Positions 1-11,459 are shown, counted from the first letter of the stretch. The stretch is DNA of 64,000 bases from Marinobacterium sedimentorum (GCF_024267675.1 NZ_JALDYX010000003.1:124001-188000); one strand, 5' to 3'. Program-made: numbers and translations. Notes: a model not told the origin generated them from the letters alone.

Positions 1-1440
<1,440 letters not shown>

Positions 1441-1470
1441 AAAAACCGGCTGCACCAGAGGTGCAGCCGG
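1441..1470 (-). terminator. Rho-independent terminator of gap
   Basis: An 11-bp GC-rich stem (CCGGCTGCACC and its complement at 1446-1470) with a short loop is followed on the minus strand by TTTTTG. It lies about 70 nt after the gap stop codon. Confidence 0.85.
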
Positions 1471-1540
1471 TCAGACCTCTCAAAAAGAGGCCGCGCCGGT
1501 CAGGCCTGCATCAGAACGATCCAGACCAGCGGGATCTGAA

Positions 1541-2980
1541 TCAGATCGACTGAGGCGGGAACGCCGGCAGGGTGCAGTGAGCCATGTTCTGCATCATGCG
1601 GAACACCTGACAGCTGTAACCGAACTCGTTATCGTACCAGACGTAGAGTACGCAGCGCTTGCCATCGACGATGGTCGCCAGACCATCCACCACACCGGCG
1701 GCACGGGAACCGACGAAGTCTGTCGATACGGCTTCAGGCGAGGTGCTGAAATCGATCTGCTTTTGCAGATCGGAGAAGAGTGCAGCATCACGCAGGTAGG
1801 CGTTCAGCTCTTCCTTGCTGGTTTCCTTCTCCAGGTTCAGGTTCAGAATGGCCATGGAGACGTTTGGCGTCGGTACGCGAATCGCGTTACCGGTCAACTT
1901 GCCTTCGAGCTGCGGCAGCGCCTTGGCAACAGCCTTGGCCGCACCGGTCTCGGAAATGACCATGTTCAGACCCGCCGCCCGACCACGACGATCACCCTTG
2001 TGATAGTTGTCGATCAGATTCTGGTCATTGGTGTAGGAGTGTACGGTTTCAACGTGACCGTTCAGCACACCGAACTTCTCATCGATCATCTTCAGCACCG
2101 GCACAATGGCGTTGGTGGTGCAGGATGCGGCAGACAGAATGCGGTCTTCGTCGAGAATATCCTGGTGATTCACGCCCATGACGATGTTCTTGATGCCCTT
2201 GCCAGGCGCCGTCAGCAACACGCGGGACACGCCTGTCGCACGCAGGTGGAGGCTCAGGCCATCGGCATCACGCCACTTGCCGGTGTTGTCGATCAGCAAC
2301 GCGTTGCTGATGCCGTAATCGGTGTAATCGATAGTGTCAGGCGCATCGGCAAAGATCACCTTGATCACGTTGCCATTGGCAATCAGGGCCTGGTTTTCTT
2401 CATCGACCTGAATCGTGCCCTTGAAAGATCCGTGTACGGAGTCACGACGCAGCAGGCTGGCGCGTTTTTCCAGATCATTCTCGGCATTGCCACGGCGTAC
2501 GACGATGGCACGCAGACGCAGGGACTGGCCACCACCGGTACGCTCGATCAGTAGGCGCGCCAGCAGGCGGCCAATGCGACCAAAGCCGTACAGCACCACA
2601 TCGGTAGGTTCGCGCTCAGGAGCGCCGATCACGCTGTCGAGTTCTTTTTTCAGGAAGGCTTCGATATCACCGTTGCCTTCGTGCCGGAACTTGATTACGA
2701 GCTTGCCGACGTCTACGTGCGCGTTGGCAACACCCAGCTTGTCAACAGCTTCCAGTACCGGATAGGTATCATGAACGCTGAGTTCCTCCTGATCCTGCAT
2801 CATCTGGCGCGCAAAGCGGTGCGCCTTGAGGATATCGGTGACCGAACGCTTGTGCACAAGGCGTCCGAACACAGAAGTTTCAACATTCCGATCGCGGTAG
2901 AGACGGCCGATTAACGGCACCATGGCCTCTGCCAGCGCTTCTCGCGCTTTCCAGTCTGCGAATACTAGTTCTTGGCTCAC
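1541..2980 (-). CDS. gap: Glyceraldehyde-3-phosphate dehydrogenase, long form
   Basis: Converts glyceraldehyde-3-phosphate, phosphate and NAD(P)+ to 1,3-bisphosphoglycerate in the cytoplasm. The Rossmann motif YGFGRIGR is near residues 131-138 and the catalytic cysteine lies in SAASCTTNAI (Cys287). The protein is 479 residues, against about 330 for ordinary GAPDH. The extra ~125 N-terminal residues match the long GAPDH known from Pseudomonas, where the gene also neighbours mfd and nqr. I place the start at GTG 2980 because GGAG lies six bases upstream; an in-frame TTG at 2992 has no such site. It is divergent from mfd and ends at a clear terminator. The role of the N-terminal extension is unknown. 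Confidence 0.93.
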   Translation of the reverse strand: MSQELVFADWKAREALAEAMVPLIGRLYRDRNVETSVFGRLVHKRSVTDILKAHRFARQMMQDQEELSVHDTYPVLEAVDKLGVANAHVDVGKLVIKFRHEGNGDIEAFLKKELDSVIGAPEREPTDVVLYGFGRIGRLLARLLIERTGGGQSLRLRAIVVRRGNAENDLEKRASLLRRDSVHGSFKGTIQVDEENQALIANGNVIKVIFADAPDTIDYTDYGISNALLIDNTGKWRDADGLSLHLRATGVSRVLLTAPGKGIKNIVMGVNHQDILDEDRILSAASCTTNAIVPVLKMIDEKFGVLNGHVETVHSYTNDQNLIDNYHKGDRRGRAAGLNMVISETGAAKAVAKALPQLEGKLTGNAIRVPTPNVSMAILNLNLEKETSKEELNAYLRDAALFSDLQKQIDFSTSPEAVSTDFVGSRAAGVVDGLATIVDGKRCVLYVWYDNEFGYSCQVFRMMQNMAHCTLPAFPPQSI

Positions 2981-3182
2981 AGGTAACTCCAAATAACGTC
3001 AAGGCTGAAATTGGCTGCGGGCGCATTATGGCTTTTTCCGCCAAGCGGGGCAAACTTGCCGACTACGACTTTCGCACTGCAGCATTTGACGCAGGCCTCC
3101 TGGATCGCAAGTCTGCCCTTTTGACCCTGCAGGCGTTAACATAGGCCGCTTTTGTAACCGGGGCTTCAAGGAGTCAGCAACC

Positions 3183-6100
3183 GTGTTTGAACTGGACTAT
3201 CCGATGCCGGCGGGAGCGGGCGATATAAAGCGTATCGGCCAGTTAAAAGGCAGCGCCCAGGGCTACCTCGCCGCCGCCGCCGCCCGTCGTCACAAGGGCG
3301 TGACCCTGGTCATCGCCACCAGCAGCGATACCGCTGTGCGCCTGGCCAGCGAAATCGCCTTTTTTGATCCCGAGGTCGAGCTGCTGTCTTTTCCCGACTG
3401 GGAAACCCTGCCATACGACAATTTTTCACCGCACCAGGACATCATCTCAGAACGTATCCTGAGCCTGTATCGGCTGCCGCAGCTGAGCCGCGGCATCCTG
3501 ATCGTCACCGCCGCCACCCTGATGCAGCGCATCGCACCGCGCCAGTTCATCGGCGGCAACAGCCTGCTGCTGGACACCGGACAAAAACTGGACCCCAGCG
3601 AAACCCGCCAGATGCTGAGCGATGCAGGTTACCGGGCCGTTGAAACCGTGTACGAACATGGCGAATTCGCCCAGCGCGGCGCCATACTCGACATCTACCC
3701 CATGGGCAGCCGCCTGCCCTATCGCATCGACCTGTTCGATGACGAAATTGAAACCCTGCGCGTCTTTGATCCCGAAACCCAGCGTTCCATCGAGCAGGTG
3801 GAGCAGGTGCGCCTGCTGCCGGCCCAGGAGTTCCCGTTCGACGCCAGCGCCATCACCGGATTTCGCCAGCGCTGGCGCGAACGCTTCGACGTCGACCCCG
3901 GCCGCTGCCCGACCTACCAGGACGTCAGCAATGGCGTGACACCCCCTGGCATCGAGTATTACCTGCCGCTGTTTTTCGATAGCAGCATGACGCTGTTCGA
4001 CTACCTGCCGGACAACACCCTGGTGGTGTGCGACCCGGGCCTTGAGGCGGCGGCCGAGCAGTTCTGGCACGAAGCCCAGGCGCGCTATGAAGAGCGCCGC
4101 CACGATATCGAACGCCCACTGCTGGCGCCTGAAGAAGTGTTTACCCGGGTCGCCGACCTGTTCGGCGCCCTCAAGCGCCTGCCACGGCTGGTACTGCACA
4201 GCGACAGCGCAGGCAATGGCGGCGGCGCCCAGGACAGTCGGTTCGAGGAGCCGCCGACACTGCCCGTCAACGCCCAGTCAAATCAGCCCATGGCGACACT
4301 GATCGAATTCCTGGATGGCCACCCGGAACCCATACTGTTCTGCGCCGAATCCGCCGGGCGACGCGAATCCCTGCTCGAACTCTTCGCCGCGGCCGGCATA
4401 AAGACGCGCAGCGTTGAGAACTGGCAGGACTTTACCGACCAGCAGCCGCGCCACGGCATCTGCGTCTATCCACTGGAACTGGGCCTCAACCTGCCGGGCC
4501 AGTGCCAGCTGATCACCGAAACCCAACTCTTCGGCCAGCAGGTATTTCAGCGCCGGCGTCGCAGCCGCGACAAGGAACAGGCCGACCAGGTCATCAAGAA
4601 CCTGTCAGAACTGCGTATAGGCGCGCCCGTGGTACACCTTGATCACGGCGTCGGCCGCTATCTGGGCCTGCAGTGCATCGAACTGGACGGCCAGCAGAAT
4701 GAATTCCTGACACTGGAATATGCCGACAACGCCAAGCTTTATGTACCGGTCAGTGCACTGCACCTGATCAGCCGCTACGGCGGCAGCAGCGATGACAATG
4801 CCCCGCTGCATCGCCTGGGCACCGAGCAATGGATCCGCGCCAAGCGCAAGGCGGCCGAAAAGGTACGCGATACCGCCGCCGAGCTGCTGGATATCTATGC
4901 CCGTCGCGGTGCCCGAGAAGGCTTCAGCTTTGGCAACCCGGATGCCGAATACCGCCAGTTCAGCGCCAGCTTCCCGTTCGAGGAAACCCCTGACCAGGCA
5001 CTGGCCATCGAAGCCGTTATCAATGACATGACCGCACCCAAGCCGATGGATCGCCTGGTGTGCGGCGACGTCGGCTTTGGCAAGACAGAGGTGGCCATGC
5101 GCGCCGCCTTCCTGGCGGTGCAGAACGGCAAGCAGGTGGTGATACTGGTACCCACCACCCTGCTGGCACAGCAACATTACGATAACTTTCGCGACCGCTT
5201 TGCCGACTGGCCGATCAACGTCGAACTGATCTCACGCTTTCGCAGCACCAGCCAGCAGACCCAGGCGCAGGAAAAGCTGGCTTCGGGCGAGATCGACATT
5301 ATCGTCGGCACCCACAAGCTGCTGCAGGGCGACGTCCAGTTCAAGGATCTGGGCCTGGTGATTATCGACGAGGAACACCGCTTTGGCGTCCAGCAGAAAG
5401 AGCGCCTCAAGTCCCTGCGCGCCCAGGTGGATATACTCACCCTCACCGCCACGCCGATTCCGCGCACCCTCAATATGGCCATGTCCGGCATGCGTGACCT
5501 GTCGATCATCGCCACGGCACCGGCGCGACGCCTGTCGGTAAAGACCTTCGTGCGCGAAAGCGACAAACCCATGATCAAAGAGGCCATCCTGCGTGAACTG
5601 CTGCGCGGTGGCCAGGTGTACTATCTGCACAACGAGGTCAAGACCATCGAGCGCACCGCAGAAGAGCTCAAGGCTCTGGTGCCCGAGGCCCGCATCGGCA
5701 TTGGCCACGGCCAGCTGCGCGAGCGCGAGCTGGAGAAGGTCATGACCGATTTCTACCACAAGCGCAACAATTTGCTGGTATGCACCACCATTATCGAAAC
5801 CGGCATCGATATCCCCAACGCCAACACCATTATTATTGACCGGGCCGACAAGTTCGGCCTGGCCCAGCTGCACCAGCTGCGCGGCCGTGTCGGCCGATCC
5901 CACCACCAGGCCTACGCCTATCTGCTGACACCGCCCATCGCCAATATGACCACGGATGCCGGCAAGCGACTGGAAGCCATCGCCCAGGCCAGCGATCTAG
6001 GCGCAGGCTTCACCCTGGCGACCCACGATCTGGAAATCCGTGGCGCCGGCGAGCTGCTGGGGGAAGGCCAGAGCGGCCAGATGCAGAGCGTTGGCTTTAC

Positions 6101-6617
6101 GCTTTATATGGAGATGCTGGAGCAGGCCATTCAGTCGATGCGCGATGGCAAGACCCCCAACCCGGATGCCCCGCTGCAGCACGGCCCCGAGATCAACCTG
6201 CGCCTGCAGGCCCTGATCCCGGAAGACTACCTGCCCGATGTGCACAACCGGCTTATCCTCTACAAGCGCATTTCCAACGCCAGCAATGACACCCAGCTGC
6301 ATGAGCTCCAGGTGGAAATGATTGACCGCTTTGGCCTGCTGCCGGAACCGGTGAAGAGCCTGTTCCGCATCACGACACTCAAATTGCGCGCCAGCGCACT
6401 GGGAATTGCCAAGGTCGATGCCGGCGATAAAGGCGGACGCATCGAATTCAACTCCGATACCACTATAGATCCGTACAAACTGGTCACCCTGGTCCAGAGC
6501 CAGCCGCGACGTTTCAAACTCGAAGGCGCCAGCCAGTTACGCTTCAATGTCGAGATGACGACGCCCGAACTGCGCACCCAGACCGTCGAAAACCTTCTTA
6601 ACGAGCTTTCTGCATGA
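3183..6617 (+). CDS. mfd: Transcription-repair coupling factor Mfd
   Basis: An ATP-driven DNA translocase that removes RNA polymerase stalled at lesions and recruits UvrA. The protein is 1144 residues, close to the 1148 of E. coli. In order it has a UvrB-like N-terminal module (about 1-350), a CarD/RID RNA-polymerase-interaction domain starting near residue 479 (VVHLDHGVGRYLGL), Walker A GDVGFGKTE at about 628, a DEEH box at 729, helicase motif VI region QLRGRVGRS, and the C-terminal TRCF domain. It starts with GTG, preceded by AAGGAG. The stop codon overlaps the csiV start by 4 bp (ATGA), so the two are translationally coupled. Divergent from gap. Confidence 0.98.
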   Translation: MFELDYPMPAGAGDIKRIGQLKGSAQGYLAAAAARRHKGVTLVIATSSDTAVRLASEIAFFDPEVELLSFPDWETLPYDNFSPHQDIISERILSLYRLPQLSRGILIVTAATLMQRIAPRQFIGGNSLLLDTGQKLDPSETRQMLSDAGYRAVETVYEHGEFAQRGAILDIYPMGSRLPYRIDLFDDEIETLRVFDPETQRSIEQVEQVRLLPAQEFPFDASAITGFRQRWRERFDVDPGRCPTYQDVSNGVTPPGIEYYLPLFFDSSMTLFDYLPDNTLVVCDPGLEAAAEQFWHEAQARYEERRHDIERPLLAPEEVFTRVADLFGALKRLPRLVLHSDSAGNGGGAQDSRFEEPPTLPVNAQSNQPMATLIEFLDGHPEPILFCAESAGRRESLLELFAAAGIKTRSVENWQDFTDQQPRHGICVYPLELGLNLPGQCQLITETQLFGQQVFQRRRRSRDKEQADQVIKNLSELRIGAPVVHLDHGVGRYLGLQCIELDGQQNEFLTLEYADNAKLYVPVSALHLISRYGGSSDDNAPLHRLGTEQWIRAKRKAAEKVRDTAAELLDIYARRGAREGFSFGNPDAEYRQFSASFPFEETPDQALAIEAVINDMTAPKPMDRLVCGDVGFGKTEVAMRAAFLAVQNGKQVVILVPTTLLAQQHYDNFRDRFADWPINVELISRFRSTSQQTQAQEKLASGEIDIIVGTHKLLQGDVQFKDLGLVIIDEEHRFGVQQKERLKSLRAQVDILTLTATPIPRTLNMAMSGMRDLSIIATAPARRLSVKTFVRESDKPMIKEAILRELLRGGQVYYLHNEVKTIERTAEELKALVPEARIGIGHGQLRERELEKVMTDFYHKRNNLLVCTTIIETGIDIPNANTIIIDRADKFGLAQLHQLRGRVGRSHHQAYAYLLTPPIANMTTDAGKRLEAIAQASDLGAGFTLATHDLEIRGAGELLGEGQSGQMQSVGFTLYMEMLEQAIQSMRDGKTPNPDAPLQHGPEINLRLQALIPEDYLPDVHNRLILYKRISNASNDTQLHELQVEMIDRFGLLPEPVKSLFRITTLKLRASALGIAKVDAGDKGGRIEFNSDTTIDPYKLVTLVQSQPRRFKLEGASQLRFNVEMTTPELRTQTVENLLNELSA

Positions 6618-7201
6618 GATTTCACCCAACCCAGTCCCCGCTGCTGACTAGCCTGGCGTTCACTCTGCTGACACTGCTCAGCCTGTTAGCCCGGGCCGAG
6701 AGCCCCGTCTACAAGGTGGAAGTGCTGGTCTTCGCCAATCAGGACCCGGCGGCCCTGAAAGAGCAGGCCTGGCACAGCCTGGAGATCCCGCGTATTGCCG
6801 GGGCGGCAGAACTGGGCAACGGTGGCAGCGGCACCTATCAGCGCCTGCCCGACAATAACCTGGTACTGACAGCGGAAAAAAACCGTCTGGCACGCCAGCA
6901 GGGATTCCGCACCCTGTTCCACAGCGCCTGGTATCAGCCAGTGGGCAATCGGGACAGCAGCCGACCAGTACATCTGCGCGGCGGCCAGCTGATGCCCAAC
7001 GGCGCCTACGAGCTGGATGGTTACATCAGCATCGACCGCGACACCTTCCTGCAGGTGCGACCCGATCTGTACTACACCCGTTTACAGAGCGCCGGCAATC
7101 TGCAAACGGCAACGCTGGATACGCCGCGGCGCATGGAAGCCAACGAGATTCACTACCTGGATAACCCGCTATTCGGCGTACTGGTACTGATTCAGCGCTA
7201 G
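6614..7201 (+). CDS. csiV: CsiV-like exported protein
   Basis: A 195-residue secreted protein with an N-terminal signal peptide (hydrophobic core at about residues 12-25, cleavage near ARA-ES). The mature start YKVEVLVFANQDP and the end MEANEIHYLDNPLFGVLVLIQ match the CsiV family (DUF2803), described in Vibrio cholerae as a periplasmic peptidoglycan-binding partner of LpoA that supports PBP1A. That role is taken from the family; no catalytic motif is expected. It overlaps mfd by 4 bp and ends at a strong terminator. Confidence 0.82.
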   Translation: MRFHPTQSPLLTSLAFTLLTLLSLLARAESPVYKVEVLVFANQDPAALKEQAWHSLEIPRIAGAAELGNGGSGTYQRLPDNNLVLTAEKNRLARQQGFRTLFHSAWYQPVGNRDSSRPVHLRGGQLMPNGAYELDGYISIDRDTFLQVRPDLYYTRLQSAGNLQTATLDTPRRMEANEIHYLDNPLFGVLVLIQR

Positions 7202-7230
7202 ACAGCGCCCCTCCTCAGGCCTTTACATAC

Positions 7231-7259
7231 AAAAAGGGCTCCTCGCGGAGCCCTTTTTT
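7231..7259. terminator. Bidirectional Rho-independent terminator
   Basis: The 7-bp stem GGGCTCC/GGAGCCC around a TCGC loop has A5 before it and T6 after it. It can end mfd-csiV on the plus strand and the histidine-kinase transcript on the minus strand. Confidence 0.92.
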
Positions 7260-7292
7260 GATCAAAGCCATTTATCTAGTACGAGGGCGCGC

Positions 7293-10016
7293 CTACAGCA
7301 GACTCTTAGCCGTCTTTGCCGGCGACTCGTCAAAGGTCTTTTCAGAAGCCTCCCTGGAAGGATCTGTGACAACCGTCGCCACCGGCAGATCGACATGAAA
7401 CACCGTCCCCTGCCCCGGCATACTGTCAAAACCGATCTTGCCGCCATGGCGCTCAACGATGGCCCGCGTAATGGCGAGCCCCAGCCCGGTACCACCCAGG
7501 CGGCGCGTGTCCGATGAGTCCGCCTGGGTAAAACGCTCAAATACCTGCCCCTGAAACTCCAGCGGAATACCGGGGCCCGAGTCCGCGACACAGATACGCA
7601 GCTGCGCATTCTCAGGCAGGACAGACATAACAACGTCGCCTCCTGTCGGTGAGTACTTGCAGGCGTTGGACAGCAGGTTTGACAATACCTGCAGCAGGCG
7701 ATTTTCATCCCCGAGCACAAACGCGGGCCCACCCGGGCAGGGCACCAGGCGTAACTGCACGCCAAACTTGTCGGCATAGCCCTGATTCATCGCCAGCGCC
7801 TTCTCGGCCAGAGCATTGACCGGCAACGGCTGCAGCTTGAGTTCGACATCAGCGTACTGAATCTTGCCGATATCAAGCAGATCGTTGATCAGGACCTCAA
7901 GCCGCTGACAGTTGCCGTAGGACAACTCAATGGCGCTGGCCTTTTTGTCGGGATGGTCGTCCAGCACCCCTCCCACCACCAGCCCCAGCGCCCCCTTGAT
8001 CGAGGTCAGTGGCGTCCTGAGCTCATGATTCACCGTAGAGATGAATTCATCCTTCATGCGATTGACCTTATGCCGCTCGGTCAGGTCGTGAATGATCAGG
8101 GTGTAACGCATGCGCTCTCCAATCGGCAACGGACTCACCGCAAGCTCAATGGGCACCCGGCTGCCGTCAGGACGCAAGACCCAGGTATCGAAGCGACTGC
8201 CCGCACCGGACAACGACCGCAGCCCGCCAGTGCCGACCACCAGACTGATGAAAAACTCCGGCACAACCTCACTGATCAATCGCCCGACCAGTGCCTCGGC
8301 GGGCTGACCGAAGAGCGCCTCGCCAGCCGGGTTAACCGACTCCACCCGCCCCTTGCCATCCAGCGTCATGATAGTTTCAATGGCAGTGTTAAGAATCCCG
8401 CTCAACTCCGCCGTACGGCGCTGCACCAGCACCCCCACCTCATAGGCCCGGCCTGTCATGGCCAGCAAAAATGCACCCAGCACACTGGCAAAAAGCAGCC
8501 CTGTTGCCAGCACGCCCCAGGCCTGCCAGCCACGATGACCCGACATGTACCCCGCCGACGGCCAGAACTGCAGCGTCCACAGCCGCCCAGCAACATCAAG
8601 ATCAGCGGTGAAGCCATAGGAGGCCGCCGCATAATCCGCGTGATCATCCACCCCATAGAGATGCCCCCTCTCGGACGTCGCTGCCCGATCGTCGATCGAC
8701 AACAGGATATCGCCGGGCAGCCTGGCCCTCAGCACCGCATCCACAATGTCGCCGACACGGAATACACCGACCGCAAAACCGGCCAGATGCCGCCTGCGCT
8801 CAGGCTCGCTACTGCTCGTGCCGCTATATACGGGGTGAAACAGCAAAAAACCAGATTGGGACCCGCTCTCCTGCACCAGCGTAATCGGCGCTGTCGCCAC
8901 TGCAAGCCCCGTATCCCGCGCCTGATTCAGCGCCTCCAGACGCTCGTTACTGGACGCCACATCAAACCCCAAGGCCTTGCCATTGTCGCCCAGCGGCTCC
9001 AGATAGGTCGCCACTACATACTCAGGCCGTTTTCCCGCCCGCACCAGCGCCCCGGTGGCGTCCCGCTCGGTGATTGCAAAGCCGGGAAAGCCCTCCGCCT
9101 GCACTAACTCTTCGAAATCCGCCCGCTGGGCATCGGTGATACGCGGGTTCCAGCCCAGCCCCTGAATGCCGGGCTTTTGCAGCAGCATGTTTTCGACAAA
9201 GGCACTGAATTCCGGGCGCGTTACCCGGGATGAACTGACAAATAAACGCTCGATTGATGCGACAGAATCCAGGTGACCGGCCACAGTGCTCCGCAAAGCC
9301 TCTGCCGCTTCGCTCGCCGCCTTGCGGAACTCAAGCTCGGCACGCTCCGCTTCCCACTTGCTAACCCAGACAAACAGCAGAATCACCGACGCCAGCGACA
9401 ACAACAGCGGCACCGCCACCGAATGGCGCCGCCCCCACCACAATGACCTGGGCTGAGAAAAACAGATAAACATCAGCGGCGCTGCAATCAGCACACCGAT
9501 GGCATCCCCCACCCACCAGGTAAACCAGCTGTAGCCATACTCGGCAATACTGATAACGCCGCCGATATACAGGCTGGTCGCCCCAATACTCGCATTCACC
9601 AGACAAGCGACAGGGCCCGCCAGCAGCATAAACCTGAAAATATCCTGTTCACGGGACTGGGAGGTCGGATACCCCAGCACCCGACGCACCAGCCAGGCCC
9701 CTGCCAGCGCCTGCAGCATCGCACCGCTGGCAGCGCCGATGGACACCTCCATCGCCGCCAGAGACAGCGCCCCCCGCTCCAGCCCCACCCAGCCATTAAG
9801 CAGCATCGACCCCAGAAAAATGCCTGGGCACAGACGGTTACCCCATATCAGCAGGGCCGCGACGGCAATACCGGCGGAGGGGAAAATAGCCGTCGCATAG
9901 CCAGGCGGTATGGCCAGCAGCAGCGCCAGCCGCCCCACCAGGGCGTACACGATGCACAGTATCAACACCGCCGCCAGCCAGCCCTGCTTGCTCCCTGCAC
10001 GCAAAAATTTATCCAT
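7293..10016 (-). CDS. MASE1-CHASE-PAS hybrid-sensor-type histidine kinase (no receiver domain)
   Basis: A 907-residue membrane sensor kinase. Residues about 10-220 form a multi-helix MASE1 sensor, about 270-430 a periplasmic CHASE domain (GWNPRITDAQR...GFDVASSNER), about 498-520 a further membrane helix, about 535-655 a PAS domain. The phosphoacceptor is His664 in FISTVNHELRTP. The ATPase has an N box (LSNLLSNACKYSP), G1 (DSGPGIP) and G2 (GGTGLGLAI). No receiver or HPt domain follows and no response-regulator gene is adjacent, so the partner is encoded elsewhere. I chose ATG 10016 because GAGGCGG precedes it and the membrane helices follow at once; an upstream in-frame start would add 50 charged residues. 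The ligand is unknown. Confidence 0.9.
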   Translation of the reverse strand: MDKFLRAGSKQGWLAAVLILCIVYALVGRLALLLAIPPGYATAIFPSAGIAVAALLIWGNRLCPGIFLGSMLLNGWVGLERGALSLAAMEVSIGAASGAMLQALAGAWLVRRVLGYPTSQSREQDIFRFMLLAGPVACLVNASIGATSLYIGGVISIAEYGYSWFTWWVGDAIGVLIAAPLMFICFSQPRSLWWGRRHSVAVPLLLSLASVILLFVWVSKWEAERAELEFRKAASEAAEALRSTVAGHLDSVASIERLFVSSSRVTRPEFSAFVENMLLQKPGIQGLGWNPRITDAQRADFEELVQAEGFPGFAITERDATGALVRAGKRPEYVVATYLEPLGDNGKALGFDVASSNERLEALNQARDTGLAVATAPITLVQESGSQSGFLLFHPVYSGTSSSEPERRRHLAGFAVGVFRVGDIVDAVLRARLPGDILLSIDDRAATSERGHLYGVDDHADYAAASYGFTADLDVAGRLWTLQFWPSAGYMSGHRGWQAWGVLATGLLFASVLGAFLLAMTGRAYEVGVLVQRRTAELSGILNTAIETIMTLDGKGRVESVNPAGEALFGQPAEALVGRLISEVVPEFFISLVVGTGGLRSLSGAGSRFDTWVLRPDGSRVPIELAVSPLPIGERMRYTLIIHDLTERHKVNRMKDEFISTVNHELRTPLTSIKGALGLVVGGVLDDHPDKKASAIELSYGNCQRLEVLINDLLDIGKIQYADVELKLQPLPVNALAEKALAMNQGYADKFGVQLRLVPCPGGPAFVLGDENRLLQVLSNLLSNACKYSPTGGDVVMSVLPENAQLRICVADSGPGIPLEFQGQVFERFTQADSSDTRRLGGTGLGLAITRAIVERHGGKIGFDSMPGQGTVFHVDLPVATVVTDPSREASEKTFDESPAKTAKSLL

Positions 10017-10203
10017 GTAGCGGGCCGCCTCTGAATCGATGGGGAAAGGAGCCTTAGGGCCACGACGACGGCTAAATAACAGCTGTCGGCGAGCGGCGCA
10101 GTATCCTCCAAAGCAATAGTGCATCATCTTCCAACGAGGTGCCAGCGTGCCACAAAAGCCTGTCACGAACCCGTGGTGGTGGTGCGCCCAGCACCAAAAC
10201 GAC

Positions 10204-10237
10204 GAATCCCGCCACCTGGTACCAGGTGGCGGGATTC
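10204..10237. repeat. 34-bp perfect palindrome, possible mscS terminator
   Basis: Seventeen bases starting GAATCCCGCC are followed directly by their exact complement, centred on GGTACC. It lies between the ends of the kinase promoter region and the mscS stop codon. On the minus strand it is followed by GTCGTTTTGG, a poor U tract, so it may be a weak terminator for mscS or a protein-binding site. Confidence 0.75.
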
Positions 10238-10274
10238 ATAGGGGCATGCCGAGCCCAGGTCCTGAACAGCCCGC

Positions 10275-11432
10275 TCAGGCCTTTGCCGGTGCTCGCTCCG
10301 AGCGCGACTCGGTCTGGGATGAAAGAGCTCCCTGAGCCGCCACGGCGTCCGGCAACGAGGCCAGGTGCAGCGTCTGGGTCGGGAACGCCACTTCTGCACC
10401 ACGGGCTTCAATGATCTCAATGATGCGCAGCAGCACATCCTGCTTGATCTCATGGAAGCGTATCCAGTTGGTGGTGCGCGTAAAGGTATAGACGAAGAAA
10501 TCGACCGACGATGCGCCGAAGCTGTTGAGGTTGACGATCAGCGTCTGCTCCTGATCAATCTCCTCGTGCTGGCGCAGCATGGCATGCACATCCGCCACTA
10601 TCGCCTTGACGCGCCCGACATCGTCGTAGCGTACACCGATGGTTTCGTAGATGCGTCTGTTGGTCATGCGCGAGGGGTTCTCCACCGAAATACTGGCGAA
10701 GGTGGCGTTAGGCACATAGAGCGGACGCTTGTCGAAGGTGCGGATGCGGGTCTGGCGCCAGCCGATTTCCTCCACCGTACCTTCGATATTCTTGTCCGGG
10801 GAGCGAATCCAGTCCCCCACCTTGAACGGGCGGTCCAGGTAGATCATCAGACCGCCAAAGAAGTTGGCCAGCAAATCCTTGGCGGCAAAACCCACGGCGA
10901 TGCCGCCGATACCGCCAAAGGCCATGACGCCGGACACGCTGTAACCGAAGTTCTGCAGTACCACCAGCGCCGTGGTAATAATGATCGACAGACGCAGAAG
11001 CTTGCCGATGGCGCCGACCGTGGTCTGATCCATCGGCGTCTTGACCTTCTGCGGCGACACCAGCGCCACTTCGGCGCGCTGAATTAGACGTATAAGGAAC
11101 CAGGTGATCAACACGATCACCGCCATGCGGCGCACCGGCCCCACCACATCCATCAGCATGGTGCCGGTCTGACGATCAATCACCTCCAGCGCCCAGGCGG
11201 CACCAAAGATCCAGATCAGTGCCGCAATGGGACGCCGCGCCGCCGCCAGCAGCAGGTCATCCCAGACATTGGCGGTCTGCTCCAGGCGCACACTCAGACG
11301 CCGGAACAGCCGGTTGGAAAGGTAATTAAGCAGCATGGTCATAAAGACAATCAGAAAGACCCGCAACATCCAGCTGGTCTCCGGGCCGAAGGGCCAGTAA
11401 TTCGCCAGCTGCTCACTAAACGCTTGCCACAT
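10275..11432 (-). CDS. MscS-family mechanosensitive ion channel
   Basis: A 385-residue inner-membrane protein with about four to five N-terminal helices, then the MscS pore helix and beta domain. The pore region FGGIGGIAVGFAAKDLLANFFGG and the following IYLDRPFKVGDWI are diagnostic. The length is nearer to the YnaI/YbdG type than to the 286-residue E. coli MscS. It opens under membrane tension to release solutes on hypo-osmotic shock. It begins 27 bp after nagZ on the same strand, so it is likely the last gene of the psrA-ldt-nagZ-mscS cluster. Confidence 0.93.
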   Translation of the reverse strand: MWQAFSEQLANYWPFGPETSWMLRVFLIVFMTMLLNYLSNRLFRRLSVRLEQTANVWDDLLLAAARRPIAALIWIFGAAWALEVIDRQTGTMLMDVVGPVRRMAVIVLITWFLIRLIQRAEVALVSPQKVKTPMDQTTVGAIGKLLRLSIIITTALVVLQNFGYSVSGVMAFGGIGGIAVGFAAKDLLANFFGGLMIYLDRPFKVGDWIRSPDKNIEGTVEEIGWRQTRIRTFDKRPLYVPNATFASISVENPSRMTNRRIYETIGVRYDDVGRVKAIVADVHAMLRQHEEIDQEQTLIVNLNSFGASSVDFFVYTFTRTTNWIRFHEIKQDVLLRIIEIIEARGAEVAFPTQTLHLASLPDAVAAQGALSSQTESRSERAPAKA

Positions 11433-11459
11433 CCGTTACATTCTCCGCTTGATGTCAGA

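Noticed and set aside
1577..2554. A 325-codon open frame antisense to gap
   Set aside because: Shadow of the long GAPDH gene; no ribosome site and no family resemblance.
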